A stretch of DNA of 64,000 bases, taken from NCBI GenBank assembly GCA_008360975.2, contig CM039182.1:102579443-102643442 (forward strand). Reading direction: 5' to 3'. The position numbers and the translations under genes are program-made. Numbering within the stretch: position 1 is the stretch's first letter; each line of letters starts with the position of its first letter. Shown here piece after piece: positions 1 through 11,945 of the stretch. The notes beneath the pieces are model-generated. The model was not told where the DNA came from. It saw nothing but the letters and a program-made list of their open reading frames with translations, and did not search any database. This DNA comes from Lichenostomus cassidix. Lineage: Eukaryota > Chordata > Aves > Passeriformes > Meliphagidae.

Positions 1-112
1 TTTTTTTAAGTAATTATATTTTTACCCAAGACCTTAAATTTGAGCATTGAGAATTTTCATCTGGTTGCCCAGCTATTGGGAAGTTTTGCATCCTACATAA
101 GAAAAACTTTGA
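1..112. other. Unique AT-rich DNA, no feature
   Basis: Short AT-rich stretch before the first CR1 copy. No open frame, repeat or motif that I can support. Confidence 0.6.
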
Positions 113-562
113 GGGGCTGGAGTGTGTCTAAAGAACAGCAAAGCTGTGAAGGGTATGGAGACAAGTCTTATGAGGAGTGACTGTGGGAACTGGGGTTGTT
201 TAACCTGGGGAAAGGGAGGCTCAGGGCAGACCTTATTTCTCTCTACAACCACCTGAAAGAGGCTATAGCAAGCTGGAGGTTGGTCTCTTCTTCAAGGTAA
301 CAAGGGATAGGAGAAGAGGAAATGGCCTCAAGCTGTGCAATGGGAAGGTTTAGATTATATTTTAGGAAAAAATTCTTCACCAGAAGCATTGTCATGAGCT
401 GCAACAGGCTCCTTAGGGAATGGTTGAGTCTGCATCCCTGGAAGTATTTAAAAGATGTGTAAATATGGCACTTGGGGACATGGTTAATGGTGGACTATGC
501 AGTCCTAGGTTAATCGCTAGACTTGACAGTCTCTTCCAACCTGAATGATTCTAAGATTCTAC
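113..562 (+). repeat. CR1 LINE, 5'-truncated 3' end
   Basis: This is the 3' end of a CR1 non-LTR retrotransposon in sense orientation. The landmarks occur in the usual order: a GGGGCTGGAG start, a TCTTATGAGGAG block near 168, the AACTGGGGTTGTTTAACCTGG block near 188, CTCTACAACCACCTGAAAGAGG near 241, AGGAGAAGAGGAAATGGCCTC near 308, and a closing CCAACCTGAATGATTCTAAGATTCT tail (each seen directly; the last is only described here as two ATTCT units). It covers only the end of the second ORF and the 3' UTR and carries no usable frame. Small indels and many substitutions point to an old, dead copy. The family is certain. The subfamily needs a RepeatMasker run. Confidence 0.93.
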
Positions 563-2314
563 AATTTTGGAAACTGTGTTCCAAGAAGTAACTTCTCCCA
601 TGTGGAAGTGAGAATCCACACTAACAGTGTAGTGGGAGCAATGTCTCAGGGCAGAACCCTTCTTCTATCTTTATTAACATAAACACTTCTTTAACTATAT
701 AATGCAAAGAGATGTAACATATTTCAAATCCTTCTAAACAATATGGGACCAAAATGCATCAGTTACTAATACAGTATTTTTAAAAGGCAACAACTCTCTG
801 TTTTTTCATCTGTCAAGGTCATTTGCTTCCTTCAGTGCATGGCAATTCTGTCTCATTTCTCATTCTGACTCTTTAAGTTTTTGCTGGTCATCTTATTTGC
901 TGCTGCCATAGCTGAAGTCAAGCATGACTTAACTTTTCTCTGCCTTTTATGCATGTTTCAATATAATCAATGTTAATTTTTTACTGATTTAAAGGTTTTC
1001 TTGTATTATCTTACACTAGGTTTTCTACTGCAGTTTGCACGAGGAGTTGCTTCTAGATGATGTATCTGTATAATGTTTGGAGTGTTATATTTAATTTGTG
1101 AATCTTACTTGTCTTTGCATTCCTCCTCAGAATTTACCTCTATCATAAAATTCATGTATAACTTCTATCACATAAAACTTGAATGGTTTCTAGGTTGCTC
1201 TTAAATCTGTAGTTTTTAAGGGCATTCATAAACTCTTTTCTTCTGTGTGTTATCACTCTTGGGTCCAGAAGCGACTGAATTCACTTGTTAATAATGCCAA
1301 TATTTTTCCAGGTTGTGTTTTGTCTTTCCTGGAGCATCTTGTTCAGTTGCTGCCAGCTAAGAGCTTTGACAGTATGGGGAAGGACTGGAGTGGTGCTCTA
1401 AGAATCCTACATACTTCATATTGAATAGCTTTTCAAAGTAATTTCTTCACTTTCTGTCCCTTTCAGTGCTGTTACACTGTCACCATTTCCTGCTGTTTAA
1501 ACATTCACCAATTTCAGGTGCACTCTCACCCTTGTTCAAATAGCAGCAATCCTTTGACTACTCATTGAAGTTTCAGGAGTGGGGCTTTGAGTAGGGAGTT
1601 GAGGAAGTGCAAGTCCAGTGAAGATGTGGAAAGGCAGGGAGTCAGATCAGTTTAGTTCCCCTGAACTCTTCTGTAGGCAGGTGGTGCTACAAATGTGGGA
1701 AAAAAACTCCTACATGCAAGCAGTCACTGACTCCTCTCTTCTGGTGCATGGCTTTGTATGCAAAATTTTGGAAAAGCACCAGAGAGAGTCAATTCAGTTG
1801 TCATGCTCATTTATATAAAGATTTTATGAGACAATTTTAGTTGTTGTAGATTAAGGCTGAAGTCTGCAAATTTAGGAGGAAACCTTTTGGCCAAATCCCT
1901 TAATCACAGCCTGTTTTTTGTAAGGCTGGCTGGCTTAGAGAAGAGCAGTGAAAGCTGTTCTATCCACTACAGCCTGAGTTAGATGTTCCTTGTGATCTTA
2001 TAATTTATGAAAAGGCCATCTGGTCTTTACAGGTTCAATCTTATCTCTCTTCACACTGCCTTTGCTCTAATATAATCAGAATGTAAATGTTGCATTGTAG
2101 CAAGGAAAAAGGTATGGCCATCAGACAATACAGTAACCACTGCTCTCCTTTTCCATGCAGTTGTACTGTTGAGCTGGCACTAATGACATAAATTTGAACT
2201 GCAACAACAAACACTTCTAAAAATACTTATGGAAACCTTTTAAATACTATGAGTGGTTTTGTGTTTGCTTTTGAGATGCTTAACCAATACAAGTGTCAGA
2301 AATGGAAGAGAAAA
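563..2314. other. Unique non-coding DNA
   Basis: About 1.75 kb of AT-rich single-copy-looking sequence. The only open frame of note is a 66-codon one at 1618-1818 with no recognisable domain, which is within chance expectation. I see no CR1 landmarks, RNA gene or promoter-like element. Confidence 0.55.
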
Positions 2315-2358
2315 AGAAAAATTAAGGGAGTAATTTTTTTTACTCCCTTAATTTTTCT
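2315..2358. repeat. Perfect inverted repeat, 19-bp arms, 6-nt loop
   Basis: The left arm (2315-2333, AGAAAAATTAAGGGAGTAA) and right arm (2340-2358) are exact reverse complements, separated by six T. Pairing stops at the next base on each side. The stem has only four G/C pairs near the loop (GGG and one more). It is not inside a recognised repeat. Possible origins are a template-switch mutation, a tiny foldback (MITE-like) element or a hairpin-forming transcript segment. I cannot choose between these from the sequence. Confidence 0.9.
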
Positions 2359-3207
2359 AAGTTTTAAGTATTCTGGTTTCAAAATGCATAACTTAAAACC
2401 ATTTTGATTTCATTTCCTTTTGTTTTGGAATTAAAGACAAAAAATATTTATATAACTTGCAAATTCTGTGAGAATTTAAAAATATTCTGATGTCTCTTTA
2501 TTTACTGTTACTGCCTCTGCCTTTTATATGCATGTTTCTTCTCTACTCCTAAATAACAAAAAAAAAGTCCCTGTGTGGTAAAAGAAATAGGACTGAATAT
2601 TAAGTGAATGGAGCCTCACATTTGGAACCCATATGCTACAGTATGAGAAGTTCTCCTGGGGCTCAGGAGATACATCCTACCTCCCCATCAGCCTTCCTGT
2701 CTGAAAATCAGTACTCTGTTAGCAGATCTACACAGCCCTTGTTTGAGGGGGCTGATGTCTGCCTGCCTCCATCCACACCTATGGTGTTGTCTTTTGTCCT
2801 GGTATATCCAACCCAGATGAAAATTAGTATTGCATGGGGCTGAAGCTCAGCTTTTTGGAGTAGGAGCACTTTAGAGTTTCCAGTTTTCTGCTTTGCTCTC
2901 GCTGGTCTGAATGAGCTCTGGGAAAGTCATCTTGCCTTTGCTCAGCAAGTGACATCAAAGGGAAACACTTGGAGTGAGATGTGACTGAAGGAAATGCCCC
3001 AGAAGAGCCATGTCCTGATGAAAATGAGTATTGTGCTCCCCCACGTGCAACAAGGAGTGCACATGGCAAAGAGAAGTCCTCCTCAGACCCAAAGCTTTCT
3101 GGAAAGCATGTATGCTCTCCTGGCATTAAAAGTAGCTGCTTGTGTCTAATGACACAGCACTGTCACTTGTCCTCAAAGTGTATAAAAGTTGACTGTTCTT
3201 AAATCAG
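2359..3207. other. Unique DNA with short chance frames
   Basis: Non-repetitive sequence, slightly richer in G+C between about 2600 and 3130. Overlapping open frames of 73-100 codons occur on both strands (2604-2843, 2981-3202 on +; 2824-3126 on -). None shows a known domain, and open frames in opposing strands at the same place argue for chance rather than coding. Confidence 0.5.
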
Positions 3208-3335
3208 AACCATAGAACCATAGAATTTTTGGGTTAGAATCATAGAATATTTTGGGTTGAAGATCACCTAGTGCCAGCCTGCCTGCCACAGGCAGAGACA
3301 TCTTCTGCTGGACCAGGCTGCTCAAAGCTGCTGCC
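3208..3335 (-). repeat. CR1 LINE 3' end, antisense
   Basis: Read on the + strand, it opens with tandem ACCATAGA units and ATCATAGAATATTTTGGGTT, then AGATCACCTAGTGCCAGCC and CAGGCAGAGACATCTTCTGC. This is the reverse complement of the CR1 3' terminus (CCAACC...TGATTCTATGATTCT). Only about 130 bp survives, so it is a very short, 5'-truncated insertion. A GGACC block normally found between the tail and the GATCA segment is missing, which indicates a small deletion. Confidence 0.85.
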
Positions 3336-6082
3336 AAGTTAGTGGCAGCATTTTTCCTGTGAAGGATCTTTGCAAGATTTTTCTGTCACATGTGTATAAA
3401 CATTTCTTGAGGCATTTTTTCCTTTGGGCCGGGGAGCATTCCATCTAATCAGCAGTGCAGGTGGTGTGACAGAGGTCCTGTCTGTATCTGTAAATTTTAA
3501 TAAAGAACTCATCTCTTCATTTCCTCTGGTTCTCATTATGAAAATGAACTGAATTTCTTACCATCAAGACCTGTAAACATGAAGCTGTAGTCAAATTTTG
3601 TTTAGTTTGGAAAAATACTAGCATAAGAGCAAGATCTGATGATGTCTGGAAATTCATCCCTCCCCTATTCTTAAACTCCTTCTTATCTTCTTGTCCTCTG
3701 TTATGATATTTATGTTATCAGTTTTGGATGGATCAGCCTAGATTTTTCAGTCACTGTTCCTTGAACTTATGCCCCTTATCATCACTTTGATACATATCTT
3801 TCATTTCTTTTCTTTTTATGTTAGGACTATTATTTTCCCTTTTTATCTCTATGTTACCACAGCTAAGAAAGAGATAAAAAAACACTTTATGTTGATATGT
3901 TTAAGCTTCTTTAAGACGATGGTTTGTATTGAAAGCTATAACAATGCACATGTTAATGTCTATGTTACAAATTCTGACCTACGGGCACATCACAGTAAAA
4001 TGCTTTTGTTCTTATAGATAAAATAGGTTTTTTTTAAAGAGTCAGATTGATCCTGTAGCTCTGGTGAATTGCACCTTATTCCCAAAGTTGCTGTTGACGT
4101 GAATGGGAGCAAATTTTGCATTACCTGTGTTGGTGCCATTTTCATGCTGAACTGATGTATCTATGCAGTTATGCATTTGTAGCAACCTCATAGCAGAACA
4201 CAGTGCAAGGTTTGTCAAGGACAAACCATTGCCTTACAATTCATTTTTTGTTCTGCAGTAGCTGATATAGTTTTTATTCTCTTCAAGTAATGCATCATAA
4301 TCCTCCCAGAGTGTTTATTTTTTATCATTTTGAAATACAAAGTTTAGTATCCCAGTTAGGGTCAGGTGCTTGGAGGTGAGAAACATTCATAATTTTTCAC
4401 CTGTTTAAGTGTTCTGAATCTGCAAGTCCCTTCCAGAAAGCTTATAAGAGTATATATTCTCATGAGTGTTGTATACTTCTGTTATGGATGGTAGTGCATG
4501 ACTTTATTGTTTCTAAGGGTATTCTAATGTGCCTGAGTAGTATTTATATGCAGGATATGTTTTGCATATCAGACAAAAAACATCCATATTTTAATGTTTG
4601 ACATCTTTGCTAGGAATTCTTTTCTAAAAATAAGCATTTTATAGGCTACTTAATCAATCTTACATAAAGAACAAGCAATTTGATCTTGTCTTCACTGTAC
4701 TGCAGTTTTTTGTATGACACACCCAGAGTTCCAACCAATAATCTTGGTTGGTTGTTGTTTTTTTTTTTTTAATAGGAGGTAGGATGAGGAAGCTTCTGGG
4801 TGTACTACTTTAGCAATGTCTTCATTAAAAGATGCAAAATATTGATGAATGAGTGAACAAAGATTTGATTAGATAATTGTGATGGAACAAAACTGGCAGA
4901 ATTGTGTATGCTGCTTTGCCTGTGGGCTTCTCTATCAGCACTTGAACAGCAAATCTGAAAAGTGACAGAATTAAATCTTAGCAAAATAAATTGAGATGAA
5001 TTGTGTAGTCTTAGCTGGGTTTCAGCCCCTGCTAATCTGCTGCCTGATGGAAGTCAATCAACCAGTTTTCTGGTTTCCAAGGCTTTTTAAACATAAGATA
5101 CTTGGATGCTCACTGCATAGACAACTCCAAGGAGATCTAGGAAATAACACTAAGAAAAAATAGCTTCTTGTCAGTAGACTACTATAGGAAGGACTGTACA
5201 CTCCTGGTAAAGATTTGAAGCACGAAGCACCATTGAAAACCTCAAGTCTACATTGAGAAGGAAAACCAGAAAATGAAAAAGATGCTGATTATTTATTTGT
5301 TTTTATTCATTTATTTTGCTGTGTGATTGTTTACTTTTTATTTTTTATGCCTTCCTTCTAATGGAACACTATCTGAATCATACTTCGTGTTCTGGAAAGT
5401 TCTGCTGCCTGATGGCAAAATTACTCAGGGAAGTACTTGGACCCTTGCCAAGCTTCTTCTGCTTGGAGGTGAAATGGATTATGAGAGTGAACTATCACTC
5501 TAATGACCTTCTGTTTATTAGCAAAGAGGATGCAGAAAGCATATTCTTCTGAATGCAGAAAGAACAGGCAGCAGGCAATTTCCTTGCCTGAAATGCCATT
5601 GTTGCCTTTTCAGCCTGTGTACCATGGGTTTATTTTTTTAACCTCTGTATGAGGACACTTTTGCAGTCACACTTCTCCCCCAGTTTTCTGCTTTCTGACC
5701 TTTGGCTTTTGATTGCTGGTGAATTATGAAGGTATGGTTTCATGGTATGAGGTGTTCTGTAATAGAGTAGTTAAAGGAATTTCTGTCCCTTTCATCATGC
5801 AGATTGAATTGTTTTATTGCAACAGAAAGTTGACTGCACTGTGGCAATCTGAAAGGAATAGGGTGTGTATTGCTGTCTTTATTGACACTGAATGGATAGA
5901 ACATTAACAGCCTGATAGAACATTATATTACTAAAAATATAATGACAGTGGCATCTTATCAGGTTAAAAGTCCATTTATCTGCCTATGCCATATCCTGTC
6001 TTCAGTCATGAATAATAGCAGCTACCATGGCAAAAATACAGGATTAGGGCAAAGCATGCAATGAGAGGTATTGCTCCAAAAT
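3336..6082. other. Unique AT-rich DNA
   Basis: About 2.7 kb without a recognised gene or transposon. A T13 run lies at 4758-4770, just after a small foldback (CCAACCAA / TTGGTTGG, 8-bp arms, 4731-4751 region). Open frames of 60-82 codons (for example 3769-4017, 5316-5552) are rich in Phe/Leu/Ser, as translated AT-rich DNA is, and match nothing I know. Confidence 0.5.
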
Positions 6083-6275
6083 CATGGGACATCCACAAAT
6101 CATGACACATCTACAACAGGACATCCACAACTTCCATGTGCAACCTGTTTCACAGTCTCACCACTGTCATCATAAAAAATGTTCTCCTCGTGTCCAATTT
6201 AAATCTACCATCTTTCAGTTTAAAACTGTTGCCCTTTGTCCTGTCACTACAGGCATTACTGAACAACTGCAATAC
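6083..6275 (-). repeat. CR1 LINE fragment, antisense
   Basis: The + strand shows GGACATCCACAAC, CCTGTTTCACAGTCTCACCA, CATCATAAAAAATGTTCTCC, AATTTAAATCTACC, TTTCAGTTTAAAACTGTTGCCC and GTCCTGTCACTACAGGC. This is the reverse complement of the CR1 region that reads 'RGACAAGGGG...TTTAAACTGAAAGAGGGTAGATTTAGATT...TTCTTCACTGTGAGGGTGGTGAGGC'. The terminal tail is missing from this copy, so it is an internal remnant. A GGACATCCACAA unit occurs twice (near 6086 and 6119), a small local duplication. An open frame of 144 codons (6084-6518, +) runs antisense through this fragment and is not a gene. Confidence 0.85.
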
Positions 6276-9200
6276 TCTCAGCAATTCTTCACAGAGGAGG
6301 TCAAAACTGTCTGTTTCAGGAGAGTCTGTGCTTTAGCTCTCAGATATCTTCACAGTTCCTTATTGCTTTTGTATGGGAAGAAATGTTGTTTCATGTTGAT
6401 ATTTCTACTGAAGGTGCGGTTTTCTTTTAAGTGTGGGACCTTCAGTTGTGTGAAAACTGCTTCAGGATTTCTTTCTGCTATTCTCCTCTGTTTTCAGCTT
6501 TTGCTGTTTCCATATTAGGTTCACAGCACTACAAGACCTGTGCTTTCTATTCCCTGCAAATTTTCTGTCAATTAAAATATGACCATATCTGAATTTTCTT
6601 GTGCTATACAAAAGATATAAGTATATTTTCTTTCAGAAGAAAAATGATTTCTTGCATGAGTCTTGTTGACATTATCATCTTCTTCCCATTCAAAATAGCT
6701 GCTTAAAATGTCATAACAATCCAAGTTGTGCTTAGCTATGTCTTTAATTTGCTCAGTTGATCAATAAGCTAAATAAATTAATATTTCTGATTCATCCTAG
6801 GTTCATATCCTTCACTTTATACTCAGAGATAAGGGTTTCAATTTGTTACTTGTTTTTATGAAGTGCATGTAATTTATAAATTGAAAAGAGAACAAAATTA
6901 TCAGTCACAAATATCTATAAAATGTAACCTAAGAGAAAACAAGAACAAAAAACAAATTGGAACTCAGAAACACTCAAATGTTTTAAAGTATCCCGTGTGA
7001 AATTCTAAAATGGCTCAAAGAAGGTTCTTTAATTCAGGGATAAGGGTGTGAGTCTCTGCTCTGTGCTGTTTCTAGTAAGGTAGACATTTGACTGCAGCAA
7101 AACCCTGTAAGTATTGAGCTATGGCAATTTGTGTTTAATTCCTACAGAAATTGTAAATTGGTATGAGCTGGCAGTCTGATTTAAATGAAATTTTACTCTA
7201 CTTCTACTGTACTTTATAAGAGTCCCTAAACTTATGGTGAAGGGTCAAAATATATTATGTATTTAATGGTTGGAGGTGAAGCACAGCTACTGGTTCCATC
7301 TGTGAGGCAACAGAAAGAAGCATTCTGGTGCATTAGGTGATGATGCAACTTGTGTTTCCTTACACAAACAAATGACTTGTGTAGCCTTAGGTTAAAATCA
7401 GGTGTTTATGGAGGTGGCCAGAGCTGTGGGAGAACTAAACAATTTCCACGTCCCACTCTTTTCCCTCATGCTCCCTGCATTTTTAAGAAATTCAAGTTGG
7501 TTCACAAATAATTACTCCCTTGATTTGCAGAAAAAGCTGATACTTGAAAAAGCTTTGAAAGTATTAAGTAGTTTATTTTTTTCCCTTTGGAGGAAGCTCC
7601 GAGTCCTCCATTTACTCATTTAATCTGTCATTCCATTGCACCCAAGGGCAAAGTGTCATTTCTGTGTGCTTCAGTAATTTTGTACTGCACACAGAGAACA
7701 AACAAATATCAAGTGACTGAAGCCAAAGTAGATTTCATGCAGGAAGCTATGTTTCCTTTTCTTGCCATACATTTTTAATAGAGATTTTCTTGATTGTAAG
7801 CTGGTAAGTAGACTTCTGCCCTGAAATTTATAAACGTGTCTACAATAGCAGTTGATATAAATCGTAGGTCAAAATGTGTTCTCAGAATACACAGTTTTTT
7901 CATCAAATTACAGACAGTGGTTTCATAAATATCTGGATGCTATGAATTAACGTCATAGCAAATAAAAACAATCTTCCATTTCACTTTTATAATATAGGAT
8001 TTTAGATAATAGTATCAGTAGTCAGTTGTTTTAGAGCCTTGTGCTGCCCAGGATAATGATACAGAATATCAAAAAGATATCTTGTAATTCACTCTTCTTA
8101 CTCAGTGGTTTTAAATTTAACTCAATTAAAAAAAACAGTATCTTGGTTATTTTAGAGGATTAAACCAGAGCTCTGAATCTGAGCTGAATAAGCCGTATTA
8201 ACCAATGTGATGTTTCTGATAAGCAAAATGCTATGCATTTTGACTAGGAGCTACAAAACATTTTCAAGGAAATAACAGAATGCCATGACATCCAAGCTAA
8301 TTCCTGGGAGATCTGTGATACCAAAATTATGGAGGTTTTTATTGAACTGGCATAACCACTGGTAATACTAAAATGGAAAGTGAAATATATAAATATATAT
8401 TTAAGAGTAGGAAATTACAATAATTGAAAAGTAGAAATTATATATATATCTTACTACACAAAAGATATAAACAGGTTTTCTGAGAAAGTCTAGTATCATT
8501 TAGAATGCATAGTCCCTATTAAGTAGTGCCACATTGTCTTTTCATGGTTTAAACAAAAGACAACCATTTATTGATCCAATGTTATATTCTGATGAACAAA
8601 ATGGATCTCTGCTATGTTCTATACATCTAAATTTGAAATCAGAAGAGAAATAGTACTTTGGGGTTTTTTAACTCTTAGCCATTATACTGAGTTTATCCTT
8701 CTAAATAATTACTGTACTTAGGCAGAGTTAGAAAGTGAGCAAAATAAATTCTGGAGATGCCATTTTGGCAGCTGTTAACATTTAGGGTGAGTTGATTTAA
8801 CCTTAGTTTTGGCTTACTGTGAAGAACTAGAGCAGTATTACAATTTAGAAACAAATTTAGTTTCTATTGTTTGAATTCTGGACTACTAGCTTTTTAAGAT
8901 GATCTACTGTTTAAAAAATAAAATGGCATTGTTATGGCCAAATTTCATTATATTAGCTATATATATTCCAAACCTTTATGTAAATATTGAGAGCAAATAC
9001 AATTCAAGCAAACTGAAATTTGCTTATTGTACAGTCAAGGTTTTATGATCTTGGTGCCTAGAAGCTTGCCTCTAGTTACTTCTGCTGGGGGAGACATCTG
9101 ATGAACATGTTCTTCAATTAGAAGTATTCCTAAGCCATTTTTGCAGCTCTCAGCACTATTGTAGCACTGCAGGTTTCTTTGTACCTGGTGTAACTACATG

Positions 9201-9796
9201 CTTTAGAACACACTATGATCCCCTGTAAAAAGGTTTCCTTGTCTGCTTTTCCAGCTATACCCTTTTCATGTTTTTGTGAGTTACTAGCTTAATTTTCTGC
9301 AGCAGTCTTTTCACATTTGTCATCTCAAATAAACTTTTCCACTTTTAAGGTTGATTGATTTTCACTCTGTTCCATTGTGTTTTAAATGTCCTGGTTAGAG
9401 ATGTCAGCCTAGAAGCAGCTTTCACTTTACCTTTCATTTTGTGTTTACAGTACCTGCAACCATAACTCTGCCTAGAAGAAATTAATTAGAGTAGGGCTTT
9501 ACAAATACTGAAATGGCCTGTGCTGGCTCTTCCCACTGCAGGAAGTTCTGCCAAAAAGGCAGTAATTCTGCTGCATATCAGGCATGAGCTATTGAGAGAT
9601 TACTGTTCATTTGTTTCACTGAGCAAAGAAAAGAACCTGATGTTTCCAAGATGCTTTTTGAGGTGGACAATCCAGACAGCATAGATATTGAAAGGAGTAG
9701 TTTTAAACAAAAGGTCACTGAGAATGTTGTGGCATGGTGTGACAGAATGGAGAACAGGATAAAAGGTGTTATAGAAGGGGATTAAAAAACCTTCTT
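6276..9796. other. Unique AT-rich DNA
   Basis: About 3.5 kb, strongly AT-rich, with TA-rich microsatellite-like patches near 8385-8405 and 8438-8450. No transposon landmark and no frame with a recognised domain. Confidence 0.5.
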
Positions 9797-9810
9797 GTGT
9801 ATATATACAC
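9797..9810. repeat. 14-bp perfect palindrome
   Basis: GTGTATATATACAC is its own reverse complement. It is a short alternating pyrimidine-purine run in otherwise unique DNA. Palindromes of this size are common in AT-rich DNA, so no function is implied. Confidence 0.7.
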
Positions 9811-11591
9811 CAAACCAGGGAGGGTGGCAGTGGGGAGATCAGCATCAGTCATCCAATTTGGATTACAAGATACATCTAGCTTGGAGACCATAAGCCTCTG
9901 ATTCCCTTGTATTCTGAGCTACAGTTTTTCCTCAGAAATGAATCCTTTTTGGAATTAAAGGCTGCACAAATCCTGTTTTTCAAGATTCTTCATTCAAGAC
10001 GTTGTTCACAGATCTTCCAGCAAGTGGTAGCTTAGTTTCTTCTTGCAATCACTTCTTTATATAAGAATATATTTATGAGAAAAAATAAGCAACTAGTTTT
10101 TCGCACAGGTTATTGCATCTTAATTTTATGATACAGTGCTAACATACTTGAGAAGTGCTACGCTGTTTCTTTGCCAGCAAATATTTGATGACCAAACAAA
10201 AGACATAGATATACTCCATCACTCACCAGAAATGAAAATGAAAGCATAAAAACAGCATAATGAGAACATTTCCATAAAAATGGCATAATGAAACATTTTC
10301 AGAATTTCTGTTATTTTGTTACAAAACTCTAAAAATAATTCTAATGCTTTGTAGATGTACATTCATGGCATATATCTGGACAAACAGCATTTAACATAAA
10401 ATTTAGTCCAAAACAATTAAATTCTATTAGTTTAGCAATGTGCAGTGATAAATACAGTTCTTGTTAGATGGATCGGCCATGTTGCAATCAACATAAATAG
10501 CTAAATGCATAAAAGATGCTTCTAAATTCTCCATTTTACAGTGGGTAGTGCCTAACAAAAGAAGAAAGAAGAGACATAAATTGGTGCTGATCCAAGAAGA
10601 GGATGCAATGGGTCATCTTGAAATATGGTTGATGGGCTAAAAACAGTCATTGGGAGATAGAAATGGATGAAAAATAGTACAGGCTGCAGGATGCTATTTT
10701 GCAGAAATGAAGCAGAAGCATCAGTGTCAAATGGCACACCCACGTATAAAATGTCTCCAGCTTCTGCACTTAAAATGTCTAAACTGCGAATTTATGGAAT
10801 TACATAATTTTGGTTAAGTGAAACTGCTATAATAACTGTTCACTGGATCGCTAATGGGAGAACTTGACATAGGGTTGTAAGTAGATTTACAGTTAAAAAT
10901 GCATTTTGTGGCTGTCTGTACATTAATCTATAGGGTTTGTATCTCTTTCCCGTGAAGTTTTGCAGATTTGCACGTTCCCTGCTTTTCAGCCTGAGTTTGA
11001 CATGTGAAAATTTAGTAGGAAAGAGGAAACATAACGGGTTGATAAGCCTGGCTCTTCTGTCAGCTCCTCGCAGCACCCTAGGCAAGCTTAGTAGCCTGTC
11101 ACATGGTGCAGGAATGCTTTCACCTCCAAAGGGAAAACCAGGGTTGTGATGACGAGGAGAGAGCAGAGAGAGACTCTCTGAGAGTCTCAGAGGCTTGGGA
11201 GCAGATTCTTCTTCCAACACCAGCATGAGGATTTAATAGAGCAATTTCATGACTGGCAGAGAAAACCTGATGGAACACTCGCTCCTCACTGATAGAGCAG
11301 CTTGGGCAGGATATGCGTAGGAGTTTATTTTAAGTAACTAAATAAAAGATTCAGAAAAATTACAAATATTAACCAACAGCTTAACCAGCTGCTTCCTTCT
11401 TGAGAATACTTGCATGTACTTCCAGTTTAAACGCAGCTTATCTCTGTGAAGTGAAATGATATGGCACAGTGCTTTTGTGATATGGCATTGCTGACAGTCA
11501 CCTGATTTGGCCAGGCCAGTGAGCCTCTTGCTGGGCTCTCCTACTTTCTTTCTTATGAGAAAAACCTGAGACATTTTACTCTTTTTACTCT
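9811..11591. other. Unique DNA with small palindrome at 11170
   Basis: Mostly AT-rich. A richer block at about 10940-11230 holds opposing chance frames (10840-11226 on -, 10937-11149 on +) and a foldback at 11170-11188 (GAGACTCTC, one T, GAGAGTCTC). The 145-codon minus-strand frame starting at 11775 runs partly through the CR1 copy that follows and is not credible as a gene. Confidence 0.5.
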
Positions 11592-11945
11592 TGAGAAGAC
11601 TGAGGGATACCTCTTTAATGTATTCAAGTATCTGAAGAGGGAGTGCCAAGAGAATGGAGCCAGGCCCTTCTGGATGGTACCAAGAAATAGGACAAAGCAA
11701 CCAGCAGAAAATGACGCACAGGAAGCTCCTCTTGAACTGAGGAAGAGCTTCTTTACTGTGTGGGTAACCACACACTGAAACAGGGTGTCCTGAGAGCTTG
11801 TGCAGTCTCCCTCACTGAAGATATTCAAGAACGGTCTGGACACAGTTCTGTGTGATGCACTCAGGAATAGTCCTGCTTGAGCAGAGAGGTTGGAACAGAT
11901 GCCCCACTGTAGCCCCTTCCAACCTGACCCATTCTGTGGTTCTTC
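11592..11945 (+). repeat. CR1 LINE 3' end
   Basis: Sense-strand CR1 3' region. The segments in order are: TTGAGAAGACTGAGGGATAC, CTCTTTAATGTATTCAAGTA, GAAGAGGGAGTGCCAAGAGAA, GGAGCCAGGC, ACACAGGAAGCTCCTCTTGAAC, CTTCTTTACTGTG, a GTCTCCCTCACTGAAGATATTCAAGAACGGTCTGGACAC block (11807-11842), CCTGCTTGAGCAGAGAGGTTGG and CCTTCCAACCTGACCCATTCTGTGGTTCT. It belongs to the CR1 branch whose 3' UTR contains the 'gagatattcaaGAACCgtctggacac...ctgcttgagcagg' block, distinct from the copy at 113-562. It is 5'-truncated and non-coding. Confidence 0.93.

Noticed and set aside
6084..6518. 144-codon open frame on the + strand
   Set aside because: It runs antisense through a CR1 fragment for its first half and shows no domain; a by-product of repeat composition.
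8385..8450. TA-rich patches as promoters or microsatellites
   Set aside because: Too short and interrupted to stand out from the AT-rich background.
11338..11843. 145- and 96-codon minus-strand frames
   Set aside because: Partly antisense to the CR1 copy at 11592-11945, overlapping each other in different frames; no known protein.
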